Source: Succinivibrionaceae bacterium UBA3769 (GTDB lineage Bacteria > Pseudomonadota > Gammaproteobacteria > Enterobacterales > Succinivibrionaceae). From it: 12,386 nt of DNA. Position numbers and translations under genes: made by a program. Under the pieces are notes generated by a model that saw only the letters and a list, made by a program, of their open reading frames with translations, made no database searches and was not told where the DNA came from. Shown one piece after another: positions 1 through 6,607 of the stretch. The DNA lies in assembly GCA_002372325.1 (NCBI GenBank), contig DFFT01000010.1, forward strand, positions 1-12,386. Direction: 5' to 3'. The number at the start of each line of letters is the position of its first letter. Within the stretch, counting starts at the first letter, position 1.

Positions 1-294
1 TCCGGAAAAGTCAAATTTAAGCACGTGAAAGGAGTTTTTCAGAGGAGTGGGGTGAGAAGCGATGTAGGTACGGCAAAACAGTCTGTCCCCTTCGTCCTTT
101 AAGGAGATATCGTAGTAGTACCGCAAAAGCTCGGCGAACATGGTTTTCCCGAACCTCCGGGGTCTTAAAAGCATGGAAACCGGATAACCATGATTTTCAT
201 AAACCTCCAGAAAACGGGTTTTATCCACATAGGCATAGTTATTGTCGATTATTTCCTTAAAATCGCTGGTTGACAGTGAGTTCTTTTTTAACAT
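1..294 (-). CDS. AAA-ATPase-like protein (probable PD-(D/E)XK nuclease partner domain), 5' part only
   Basis: The first 98 codons of a gene that runs off the left edge of the window. Reading starts at ATG 292-294 and stays open to base 1. The protein begins with a short lead, then DFKEIIDNNYAYVDKTRFLE (residues 11-30), then RPRRFGKT (44-51), which is the P-loop-like signature of the AAA-ATPase-like family (Pfam PF09820). Members usually have 500-600 residues with a C-terminal PD-(D/E)XK nuclease-like domain; that part is outside the window. They are often present in many copies in gut anaerobes and their role is not established. An in-frame ATG at 301-303 is an alternative start, but 292-294 has a better-spaced GAGAT upstream. 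I see no convincing promoter. The nearest upstream gene on the same strand is fliO, 800 bases away. The family call is fairly sure; the function is unknown. Confidence 0.8.
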   Translation of the reverse strand, partial: MLKKNSLSTSDFKEIIDNNYAYVDKTRFLEVYENHGYPVSMLLRPRRFGKTMFAELLRYYYDISLKDEGDRLFCRTYIASHPTPLKNSFHVLKFDFSG

Positions 295-1099
295 TGATCT
301 CATCTCTCATTAGTTTATTTGCTTCATACGACCGCTCTTCGCTGCGGCTATTAAGCGGATTACGTTTCAGACTTCCCCGTCTTTTACCATAACCATGCAG
401 TCCGGAAACACATAATACGGTGAGATCCGGAACGGTATCCTCCATTCAGCATATCACGGAATCACCAAGCGGGGTTCTAAAACGATCTGCATGTATGCTC
501 TCAGTGTGTCCGTGACTTCAATTTGACTGGTGCGAGAGACAATACCAGCAGCATCACGAGCTCTTTTAGGCTGTTCGCATTCTGGCTCTCTTCGAGGCTT
601 CCTTCGGGGAGGCGGCAATTTTCAGGAAGCTTCCGAAAATCGGGAACGGGATTTTAATTTTATTCCCGGAAGCTTTATTACGGTCTCTCGGAACCCCCGG
701 AAATCACCCCGGCAATGATAATCTGCATTTTTTAAAACAATGCAGGTTGACTTCCCTGATGGGATAGGTTTTCAGGGTTTTAATTCCCCTGAAAAGATGG
801 TGATTATCCGGTAAAAGCCTTTATTTATAAGACTTTTACCGAAATAAAACCCCGGGATGATTTTTCCCGAAACTGGCTTATTCCCGAAATGCGGATGATA
901 CCCGGTCGCAGAATATCCCCGCATCTCCGGAGTTATTCACCGGGGCTTTCAGTGAACAAGGGCCAGAAAATAAGGGCGTCAGAAAAAACAGGAAGAAAAA
1001 TCCGGTAACAGGGGAGATGAGATAAGGCGGCGGGAAGACAGAAACAGCAAGCCCGCGCAGAAACTCCGGCTTTCCGGGGGCTTAATCTTATCAAGGTGT
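295..1099. other. Long gene-free stretch between the AAA-ATPase-like gene and fliO
   Basis: About 800 bases with no reading frame I can defend. The short frames here have no ribosome binding site, no recognisable motif and a composition dictated by other frames. One stop-to-stop frame on the minus strand (454-621, about 55 codons), ending in AYMQIVLEPRLVIP, looks protein-like and could be the tail of a decayed gene, but I cannot name it. The notable content is a row of inverted repeats between 627 and 841 (separate entry) and a direct repeat TTCCCGAAA at 864-872 and 881-889. Because both flanking genes are on the minus strand, this stretch may be transcribed as the 3' region of fliO. No clear intrinsic terminator was found just after the fliO stop. 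Confidence 0.5.
627..841. repeat. Row of four perfect inverted repeats in non-coding DNA
   Basis: Four different inverted repeats follow each other. AAGCTTCCG at 627-635 pairs with CGGAAGCTT at 667-675. CTGCATT at 723-729 pairs with AATGCAG at 739-745. TTTTCAGGG at 769-777 pairs with CCCTGAAAA at 787-795. CGGTAAAAG at 809-817 pairs with CTTTTACCG at 833-841. All arms are perfect (7-9 bp). Loops are 31, 9, 9 and 15 bases. None is followed by a T-run on either strand, so they do not look like simple intrinsic terminators. They could form a structured RNA or be remnants of palindromic repeat elements. Seen directly; the role is unknown. Confidence 0.6.
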
Positions 1100-1963
1100 T
1101 CAGCCCGGCTGTTTTTCAGCAGGTTTCCGGGAGCTGCCCTCCGGTTCTTGCTGCGGTACTGGATCTGCTTCGGAAGCGGCAGCGCCGCCGTTTTCCGGTT
1201 TCCCGGTCTTCCGATCCAGAATGCTCCGGAATAACGACGCCTTGTCGGCAAGCGTGCTTTCAGAAGATTGCTGCAGGGCCTTCCCCGGCAGCTTGTACAC
1301 CATGTTCAGCGAGGTCGGCGTGGATCCTACCAGTATTTCTTCATCGCCCACCTGTACCAGAAGCAGCTTGGTTTTTGGGCCGGTAGGCAGCACTGAGATA
1401 AGCTTCAGTCTGCTGGCCCGGGAATTCGGCACCAAGCGGGTCTTTTTAAGGAGCCAGGACAGGGCGAAGATAAGCCCGATGACCAGAAAGCAGCTCATGG
1501 TGAATTCTAAAAGAGAGGCTCCGCCCCGGTTCTGGTCGGAGAAATCGGATCCTCCGTCATTGCTTTGCAGGGTTTTCCCGCCAAAAAGGAGGTTTGAAGG
1601 AGCTTCGGGGGCTGCGCTGCTAACAGGAGCCGCGGTGCTCTTGCTGTCAGGGAGAGGGGACTCGGTACGAGGAGACTCCTTTTTAAGATCCCGATCCGGA
1701 GCCTGCTCCTGATAGAGATCCCGGTATTCCGTGCCGCCTTTCTGATTTCGGGAGGCTTGCTGGACAGGATCTGCGATGTTCTGTTCTCCGGGCTTGGCTT
1801 TCGGATTTTCTGCCGGAGCTTCCGCCGCGCTTCCGGCCGGGGTTTCCAGAGCAGGTTCGGTTTCAGCGCGGAGATCCGGAGCGGCCAAAAGCAGTCCGGC
1901 GGCCAGAACGGGAACCAGAACGGAGAACAGGCGGCGATTTTTATCAAATAATAATGAATTCAT
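1100..1963 (-). CDS. fliO: Flagellar biosynthesis protein FliO
   Basis: FliO is an inner-membrane protein needed for stable assembly of FliP in the flagellar type III export gate. From ATG 1961-1963 the protein has 287 residues, against about 120 in E. coli. It opens with a signal peptide (RRLFSVLVPVLAAGLLLAAP, predicted cut after LRA at 31-33), then about 115 residues rich in Pro, Glu, Ala and Ser that would lie in the periplasm. A transmembrane helix follows (about 151-173), then the cytoplasmic FliO domain (about 186-226: LKLISVLPTGPKTKLLLVQV, then EEILVGSTPTSLNMVYKL). The tail is again Pro/Glu/Ser rich. An upstream in-frame ATG at 2012-2014 would put 17 polar residues before the signal peptide, so I prefer 1963. 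No other flagellar gene (fliN, fliP, fliQ, fliR) is nearby, which is unusual. The gene has its own promoter. Confidence 0.85.
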   Translation of the reverse strand: MNSLLFDKNRRLFSVLVPVLAAGLLLAAPDLRAETEPALETPAGSAAEAPAENPKAKPGEQNIADPVQQASRNQKGGTEYRDLYQEQAPDRDLKKESPRTESPLPDSKSTAAPVSSAAPEAPSNLLFGGKTLQSNDGGSDFSDQNRGGASLLEFTMSCFLVIGLIFALSWLLKKTRLVPNSRASRLKLISVLPTGPKTKLLLVQVGDEEILVGSTPTSLNMVYKLPGKALQQSSESTLADKASLFRSILDRKTGKPENGGAAASEADPVPQQEPEGSSRKPAEKQPG

Positions 1964-2044
1964 ATGAGGTTTTGCCTTTCCGGTGAATTTTTCATGCTGA
2001 AACTGAACCGGCATCTCGCCGGCATTTCCAGAGGTCTTTCAGAA

Positions 2045-2073
2045 ATTCTATCATCCCGGGTCATAACAGGCAA
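2045..2073 (-). promoter_or_regulatory. Sigma-70 promoter of fliO
   Basis: On the minus strand, TTGCCT (2068-2073) and TAGAAT (2045-2050) are separated by exactly 17 bases. The -10 is preceded by TGA, giving an extended -10 (TGnTAGAAT). Transcription would start near 2038, after the rnfB stop at 2108, leaving a leader of about 75 bases before the fliO ATG at 1963. It does not resemble a flagellar sigma-28 promoter. Not tested; based on sequence match only. Confidence 0.65.
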
Positions 2074-2107
2074 AGGAAGGGCAAAATTTCCCAGCAGGGC
2101 CAGAGGA

Positions 2108-2677
2108 CTAAAGCTCGGTCTCCCGGTTTCGTATTTCCAGAAGCTCTCCGGAGATCTGCCAGTTCCAGGTGGCGGTGGTGGGCTCCAGGGGCTTCATGGC
2201 AATGCATTTTGCCGGGCAGACCGGAAGGCACTTTTCACAGCCCATGCAGAGCGAGGGATCCACCCAGTGCTTTTCCTTGAGCTTTCCGGTAATGGAATCA
2301 TAGGGGCAGACCTTGGAGCATTTGGTGCAGCCGATGCACTTTTCCTGATCGATAAGAGCCACCAGTTCCTCCGAGGCCCGGACGTTTCTGGCCGGCACCG
2401 GAACATGCATGAGTTCGGCCAGAGCCCGGGTGCAGGAGTCCCCGCCGGGGGAGCAGAGATTTACCGGAGCTTCGCCCCGGGCCACGGCGGCGGCATATTC
2501 CCGGCAGCCGATGTAGCCGCACTGACCGCACTGGGCGCCGGGGAGGGCCTTCTCAATTTCATCGGTCAGGGGATTTTTGTTTTTATCGGCAAATCTTTCG
2601 GCGGCAAAGCTTAAGGAGCCCCCCAGAATAAAGGCGGCTGCCGAAAATATCAGCACTACAAGCAGCAAATGAAGCAT
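2108..2677 (-). CDS. rnfB: Electron transport complex subunit RnfB (RsxB)
   Basis: RnfB is the iron-sulfur subunit of the Rnf/Rsx membrane complex, which moves electrons between ferredoxin or NADH pools and in some bacteria couples this to ion transport. From ATG 2675-2677 the protein has 189 residues (E. coli RsxB 192). It has an N-terminal membrane helix (about 3-24). A 4Fe-4S site follows with Cys50, Cys53, Cys58 and Cys75 (QCGQCGYIGC). Then come two ferredoxin-type clusters: KCIGCTKCSKVCPYDS (Cys114, 117, 120, 124) and LCMGCEKCLPVCPAKC (Cys144, 147, 150, 154). The reading frame continues upstream to a GTG at 2780-2782, but that codon overlaps a promoter -10, so it cannot be the start. No strong Shine-Dalgarno is seen before 2677. 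rnfA, C, D, G and E are not adjacent, unlike the usual operon. Confidence 0.88.
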   Translation of the reverse strand: MLHLLLVVLIFSAAAFILGGSLSFAAERFADKNKNPLTDEIEKALPGAQCGQCGYIGCREYAAAVARGEAPVNLCSPGGDSCTRALAELMHVPVPARNVRASEELVALIDQEKCIGCTKCSKVCPYDSITGKLKEKHWVDPSLCMGCEKCLPVCPAKCIAMKPLEPTTATWNWQISGELLEIRNRETEL

Positions 2678-2773
2678 CTGAACGAGAAACCCAGTCAGTC
2701 TTACAAAAAACTTATCCGGCCGCAAAAGGAACGCCGGAGTCCGGAAGAGTCTGTCTTCCGGAATGCCACGCGC

Positions 2774-2802
2774 ATTATACACTTTCAGTGGGGATTTGAC
2801 AG
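2774..2802 (-). promoter_or_regulatory. Sigma-70 promoter of rnfB
   Basis: On the minus strand, CTGTCA (2797-2802) and a perfect TATAAT (2774-2779) are separated by 17 bases. The predicted start is near 2767, so the rnfB leader is about 90 bases. The promoter lies between the rne terminator (2818-2846) and rnfB, showing that rnfB is a separate unit from rne. Confidence 0.75.
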
Positions 2803-2817
2803 GAGTTTTCCGGTCAT

Positions 2818-2846
2818 AAAAAAAGGCCCCGGTTAACGGAGCCTTT
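2818..2846 (-). terminator. Intrinsic terminator of rne
   Basis: On the minus strand AAAGGCTCCG (2837-2846), a 5-base loop and CGGGGCCTTT (2822-2831) form a 10-pair stem with one G-U pair, running into a stretch of seven T (2818-2824, overlapping the end of the stem). It begins 32 bases after the rne stop. It is one-directional; there is no T-run on the plus strand. Confidence 0.85.
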
Positions 2847-2878
2847 GCTGTGTAAGAGGTGTCAGAAATCAGTCAGCA

Positions 2879-5572
2879 TCAGGAACGCTGTTCCTCCTGA
2901 GAGTTTTCGGTCGCGGCACCTGCCGTTTGAACGTTTTCCGCCTGAGCCGGCGCAGGTTCCGAGGAAACCTCTTCCTCTGCGGGAGCTTCATTCTGCGGAA
3001 CCGGACTATCCTGAGGTTCCGCCTGCTCTGCCTTTGGAGTCTCCTCTGCGGCAGGTTCGGTCATGGGCACCTCGGAAAGGTTTCTGATGGCGCTGAAGCC
3101 GGCATGACTGGCCTCCGGAGCGAACTCCTCGCCTTCCCGGCCGCTGGCCTCCGGAGCCTCCGGGAGCTCGCAGGAAGCGGGCTCGGCAGCCTCGGAACAG
3201 GACATATTGGCGATGCCGCTGAAGCCGGCATGTCTGCCCGAAACCTTAGGCTCCGGAGCAGACGTCATGGCTTCTGCCGGCTGAGCCTCCGGAAGGTCGC
3301 AGTCCTGAGGCAGGGTGGCGGCCACGCTGGTGAGGGCGACGTTTCCGATGCAGCCCACCCGGGCCGGAGCTTCAAAGACGAAGGGCTTCTTTGCCGGCTT
3401 TTCCGGTACTGGCTTCTTTGCGGCAGTCTCCGGAGATCCGGCCTTTTCTCCTGCTGGAGCGGCAGCGTCATGGTGCTTCTTCCGGGACGGTCTTCCTTCC
3501 GGAGCGTTCTTGCCCCGGGGATTCTGGCTGTCCGGCCGGTTCTTGCGGCCCCGTACCTGAATCTTCTCCTCGACTACCGGGCGGGAGCTCTTGTCTCCGG
3601 CATTCTGAGCTGAGATGCTCTCATCTCCTGCGGCATTCTTATAGCCCTTCCGGGGTTTATCGTTCTGGAAATCTCCGTCACGGCCGCTTCTGCGCTGCTG
3701 CCGGGGCTTGCCGTCCCGGGAGGCGTCTTTGCCGCGGACGCGGGACTGAGACTCCGGCCGCTTCTTGCTGGGACGGTTCTTAGGCTGGAGTTCCTTGGGA
3801 GTTTCCGGAATGGCCTCCGGAGTTTCGCTGCCTCTGAAGAATCCCACAATGGTACGCATCATCTTCTTGAAGATGCCCACGGATTCGGCGGAATCGACCT
3901 TTTCAGGACGGGGCGCCGGCGGAGTCAGTCCGGCCTGGATGGAGCTGAAGTCCACCGCCGGGATCATGGGAGCGCTCTTCCGGGCGGCATGCCGGTTCAG
4001 GGACTGATCCTGAGCGGCGGCCGGGAAGTTGCTGGGAGCGGGAGCGCCCTGTTCCTGACGCCGTTTCATGAGCTGGAAGGTGCTTATGCTGTCATCGCCT
4101 TCGCCTTCCCGCACGCGGTTGATCTCGAAATGCGGGGTTTCCAGTCTTTCGTCCGGGAGAATATACACTCTGACGTCATGACGCTTTTCCACCGCCTGAA
4201 CCGCATTGCGCTTCTCGTTGATGAGGAAGGCTGCCAGCTCCACCGGCACATTGGCGTAGACGCTGGCGGTGTTTTCCTTCATGGCCTCTTCCTCGATTAT
4301 GCGGAGGATGGAGAGAGCCAGAGAGCCGTTATCCCGGATGGCGCCCTGACCGCCGCAGCGGGGGCAGACATGGGAAGTGGATTCGCCCAGAGAAGGCCGG
4401 AGCCTTTGCCGGGACATTTCCAGAAGGCCGAAGCGGGAGATTTTGGCAAACTGAATCCGGGCCCGATCCTGTCTCGTGGCTTCCCGCATTCTGTTTTCGA
4501 TTTCCCGCTGGTTCTTTACCGGAGTCATGTCGATAAAGTCAATGACGATGAGACCGCCCACGTCCCGGAGCCGGAGCTGCCGGGCAATTTCCTCGGCCGC
4601 CTCGATGTTGGTCAGAAGGGCGGTTTCTTCGATGTCGCCGCCTCTGGTGGACTTGGCGGAGTTAACGTCAATGGAGGTCAGAGCCTCGGTGGGATCGATG
4701 ACGATGGAGCCGCCGGAGGGCAGCTTCACCTCGCGGTGATAGGCGGATTCGATCTGGGACTCAATCTGGAAGTGGTTGAACAGGGGATCCTCGCCGTCGT
4801 ACATTCTGACCTTGTTTACAAAGTCGGGACGGACAATGGAAACCTGCTTGAGAACGTGATCGCAGACCTCCCGGTTGTCGATGAGAATCTCGCCGATGTC
4901 AGGACGGAGGTAGTCCCGGATGGCCCGGTGCACTATATTGCTTTCCTGATGGATCAGAAACGGAGCCGGACGGCTTTGGGCCGCCAGCTGAATCATCTCC
5001 CACTGCTTAACCAGTATCTGGAGATCCCAGTTAAGCTCCTCGGCGGTCTTGCCGACTCCGGCAGTGCGGACGATAACCCCCATGCCGTCGGGGATGGCGA
5101 GAGAATTCAGAGCCTGCTTGAGCTCGATTCTGTCATCTCCGTCGATGCGATGGGAAATACCGCCGGCATGGGGATTGTTCGGCATGAGAACAATATAGGA
5201 ACCGGCAAGAGAAACGTAGGTGGTCAGGGCAGCGCCCTTAAGTCCGCGTTCCTCCTTCTCGATCTGGACGATAACCTCCTGACCTTCCCGGATAGCGTCC
5301 TTAAGACTTTGCCGGTCGGTATAGGAGTATCCCGGCTGGAAGTATTCCCGGGCGATCTCCTTCAGGGGCAGAAAACCGTGCCGATCCACGCCGTAATCAA
5401 CAAAAGCCGCCTCGAGACTGGGCTCAATGCGGGTGATGATTCCCTTGTAGATGTTGGCCTTTTTCTGCTCATGTCCGACAGCTTCAATATCCAGGTCGTA
5501 GATCTTCTGGCCGTCCACAAGCGCAACACGCATCTCCTCTTCCTGAGTTGCGTTTATTAACATTCTTTTCAT
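2879..5572 (-). CDS. rne: Ribonuclease E
   Basis: RNase E is the essential endonuclease that starts mRNA decay, processes rRNA and tRNA, and scaffolds the RNA degradosome at the inner membrane. From ATG 5570-5572 (MKRMLINATQEEEMRVALVD, as in E. coli) it has 897 residues; E. coli has 1061. The catalytic half is colinear with E. coli: S1 domain (about 35-125), magnesium-binding Asp302 in SIDVNSA and Asp345 in VIDFIDM, and the zinc-link Cys403/Cys406 in CPRCGG. The amphipathic membrane-binding helix ESVGIFKKMMRTIVGFF lies at about 563-579. Two Arg/Lys-rich RNA-binding stretches follow (about 590-650 and 665-700), then an acidic Pro/Glu/Ala tail with short repeats. An upstream in-frame ATG (5603-5605) is less likely because it adds residues absent from the family. 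A terminator follows at once; a long leader precedes it. Confidence 0.96.
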   Translation of the reverse strand: MKRMLINATQEEEMRVALVDGQKIYDLDIEAVGHEQKKANIYKGIITRIEPSLEAAFVDYGVDRHGFLPLKEIAREYFQPGYSYTDRQSLKDAIREGQEVIVQIEKEERGLKGAALTTYVSLAGSYIVLMPNNPHAGGISHRIDGDDRIELKQALNSLAIPDGMGVIVRTAGVGKTAEELNWDLQILVKQWEMIQLAAQSRPAPFLIHQESNIVHRAIRDYLRPDIGEILIDNREVCDHVLKQVSIVRPDFVNKVRMYDGEDPLFNHFQIESQIESAYHREVKLPSGGSIVIDPTEALTSIDVNSAKSTRGGDIEETALLTNIEAAEEIARQLRLRDVGGLIVIDFIDMTPVKNQREIENRMREATRQDRARIQFAKISRFGLLEMSRQRLRPSLGESTSHVCPRCGGQGAIRDNGSLALSILRIIEEEAMKENTASVYANVPVELAAFLINEKRNAVQAVEKRHDVRVYILPDERLETPHFEINRVREGEGDDSISTFQLMKRRQEQGAPAPSNFPAAAQDQSLNRHAARKSAPMIPAVDFSSIQAGLTPPAPRPEKVDSAESVGIFKKMMRTIVGFFRGSETPEAIPETPKELQPKNRPSKKRPESQSRVRGKDASRDGKPRQQRRSGRDGDFQNDKPRKGYKNAAGDESISAQNAGDKSSRPVVEEKIQVRGRKNRPDSQNPRGKNAPEGRPSRKKHHDAAAPAGEKAGSPETAAKKPVPEKPAKKPFVFEAPARVGCIGNVALTSVAATLPQDCDLPEAQPAEAMTSAPEPKVSGRHAGFSGIANMSCSEAAEPASCELPEAPEASGREGEEFAPEASHAGFSAIRNLSEVPMTEPAAEETPKAEQAEPQDSPVPQNEAPAEEEVSSEPAPAQAENVQTAGAATENSQEEQRS
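3092..3232 (-). repeat. Repeated HAGFSxI motif in the RNase E tail
   Basis: The C-terminal scaffold region encodes HAGFSGIANMSCSEAAEP (residues 781-798) and HAGFSAIRNLSEVPMTEP (823-840). A looser third copy is RVGCIGNVALTS (about 738-749). At DNA level the 15-base string GCTGAAGCCGGCATG occurs at 3092-3106 and again at 3218-3232. Short conserved islands in the otherwise unordered RNase E tail are typical binding sites for degradosome partners; that these motifs do this is inference. Confidence 0.55.
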
Positions 5573-5845
5573 TAAATTGCTCAACTTATCGGTACAGCAC
5601 TGCATGTGCCCGGAAGGCCCGGAGCTTCAGTAAACGGCATCGCTGCCTGAAGTCTTACCCTGAGGCCGGGAGCGCAGTTGTGAGCACGATTGACCTTCAG
5701 CTCAAACTGTACAGAAACAGGTAAAAAGCGAAAGGGTGTCCCTGAAATCAAAGGATACCCTGCTATAAAACAATATGACAAAAACCAGCTTTACGTTGTG
5801 CGATGCCTTGATTTTCGGGCAGGCATCCAGGTACGAACAAAAGCC
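5573..5845 (-). promoter_or_regulatory. Structured 5' leader of rne, possibly autoregulatory
   Basis: If the promoter at 5851-5879 is right, rne mRNA has a leader of about 270 bases. E. coli rne has a leader of roughly 360 bases whose hairpins let RNase E cut and limit its own mRNA. Here three hairpins can be read on the minus strand: GATGCCT/AGGCATC (5802-5827, perfect 7 bp, 12-base loop); GGGTATCC/GGGACACCC (5734-5760, one mismatch); and CTTCAG/CTGAAG (5625-5652) enclosing GCA-GCGA-TGC with a GNRA-type loop. The short frames in this stretch are not convincing genes. The feedback role is inferred from the family. Confidence 0.5.
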
Positions 5846-5850
5846 CTGTA

Positions 5851-5879
5851 ATTATCACATTTTTTTAATGGCCTGACCA
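5851..5879 (-). promoter_or_regulatory. Probable promoter of rne
   Basis: On the minus strand, TGGTCA (5874-5879) and GATAAT (5851-5856) are 17 bases apart. The -10 is preceded by TGT, giving an extended -10 (TGnGATAAT). The predicted start is near 5844. No competing promoter of this quality was seen closer to the rne start. Confidence 0.55.
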
Positions 5880-6232
5880 CAAAGTCACTTATAAAATGGT
5901 GTCTTTATGAGATTTTGTCACGTTTTATCTCCGCTCTGGCTCTGGCCGGAGAAATCCGCCGAAGCGTGTTTTTGGTTCCCGGCAGCAAACTTTCCGGGAA
6001 CTCCCCCGGCTCCGGACACCGGAAAACTGAGATCCCGGCGGGATTCCGGGAATATTTTCGGGAAGAAGGCCGTATTTTTGGTATAAAACAATGGCCGGGG
6101 AGCGTTTTTTCCCGGGAAAATGTTACCTCGCCGGAAAAACGGCATCACTCCGGGCCCGGTATTCCGGAGGTTTCATTCTGATGTGGTAAACTCATTCACG
6201 GCAGGTACTGATTACAAGACAGGAGCTTTTTT
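5880..6232. other. Divergent intergenic stretch packed with CCGG
   Basis: About 350 bases between the rne promoter and the glutaredoxin-like gene. There is a weak open frame on each strand, but neither has a ribosome binding site or recognisable content. Between 5941 and 6180 the tetramer CCGG occurs 14 times in 240 bases, usually inside TCCGG, CCCGG or GCCGG. Confidence 0.6.
6079..6087 (+). promoter_or_regulatory. Possible extended -10 promoter for the glutaredoxin-like gene
   Basis: TGGTATAAA (6079-6087) matches an extended -10 (TGnTATAAA). No good -35 is found 16-18 bases upstream, which is tolerated for extended -10 promoters. Transcription would start near 6094, about 140 bases before the ATG at 6233. 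Weaker TAAACT at 6187-6192 (with TGG before it) is an alternative. Confidence 0.35.
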
Positions 6233-6556
6233 ATGACCATTAAGATTTTCGGACATCCCCGCTGTCCAGACTGCGTGTCCCTGAGAGCCAGCATTATGGC
6301 CAATGAGGGGCGGATTTCCTTTGAAGGACACGATATCAGCCAGCTTGAGGATCTCCATGCCTTTATGGCGCTCCGGGACGCTTCCCCGGTTTTTGACCGT
6401 TCCAAAAAGATTGGCGATATCGGCATTCCCTGTATTGTCACCGCAAGCGGCGAAGTCCGGCTGGACTGGCAGGAATATTTCCGGGAGCAGGGCTTTAAGG
6501 TGGTTCAGGCTGATGCAGAGGGCCCTTCGTGCAGCATTGACGGCAGCGGCTGCTAG
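6233..6556 (+). CDS. Glutaredoxin-like protein (COG4545 type)
   Basis: A 107-residue cytoplasmic protein with a thioredoxin fold. The redox motif is Cys11-Pro-Asp-Cys14 (HPRCPDC) after the first strand, and the cis-proline is Pro66 in GIPCIV. The layout, including LRDASPVFDRSKKIGDIGIP, matches the group annotated as glutaredoxin-related proteins (COG4545), small thiol-disulfide proteins of unknown target common in anaerobic bacteria. A second cysteine pair lies in the tail (Cys100 and Cys107, SCSIDGSGC) and may form an extra redox or metal site. AGGAG at 6221-6225 is 7 bases before the ATG, a good ribosome binding site. sfsA follows 51 bases downstream on the same strand, so the two may be co-transcribed. 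The function beyond thiol redox chemistry is unknown. Confidence 0.8.
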   Translation: MTIKIFGHPRCPDCVSLRASIMANEGRISFEGHDISQLEDLHAFMALRDASPVFDRSKKIGDIGIPCIVTASGEVRLDWQEYFREQGFKVVQADAEGPSCSIDGSGC

Positions 6557-6607
6557 TCTCCGGCGAAGTTTAAGGAGAGTATTTGCAGATAGGTCAGGCA
6601 GTATCAC

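Noticed and set aside
1964..2614. A 216-codon plus-strand frame across rnfB
   Set aside because: It is the reverse of the RnfB cysteine-cluster coding region and shows no recognisable protein features.
3989..5560. A 523-codon open frame on the plus strand across rne
   Set aside because: It is entirely antisense to the well-conserved catalytic half of RNase E, has no family motif, and its openness follows from the codon usage of rne.
5915..6181. An 88-codon plus-strand frame upstream of the glutaredoxin-like gene
   Set aside because: No ribosome binding site or motif; the opposite strand is equally open, reflecting the CCGG-rich composition.
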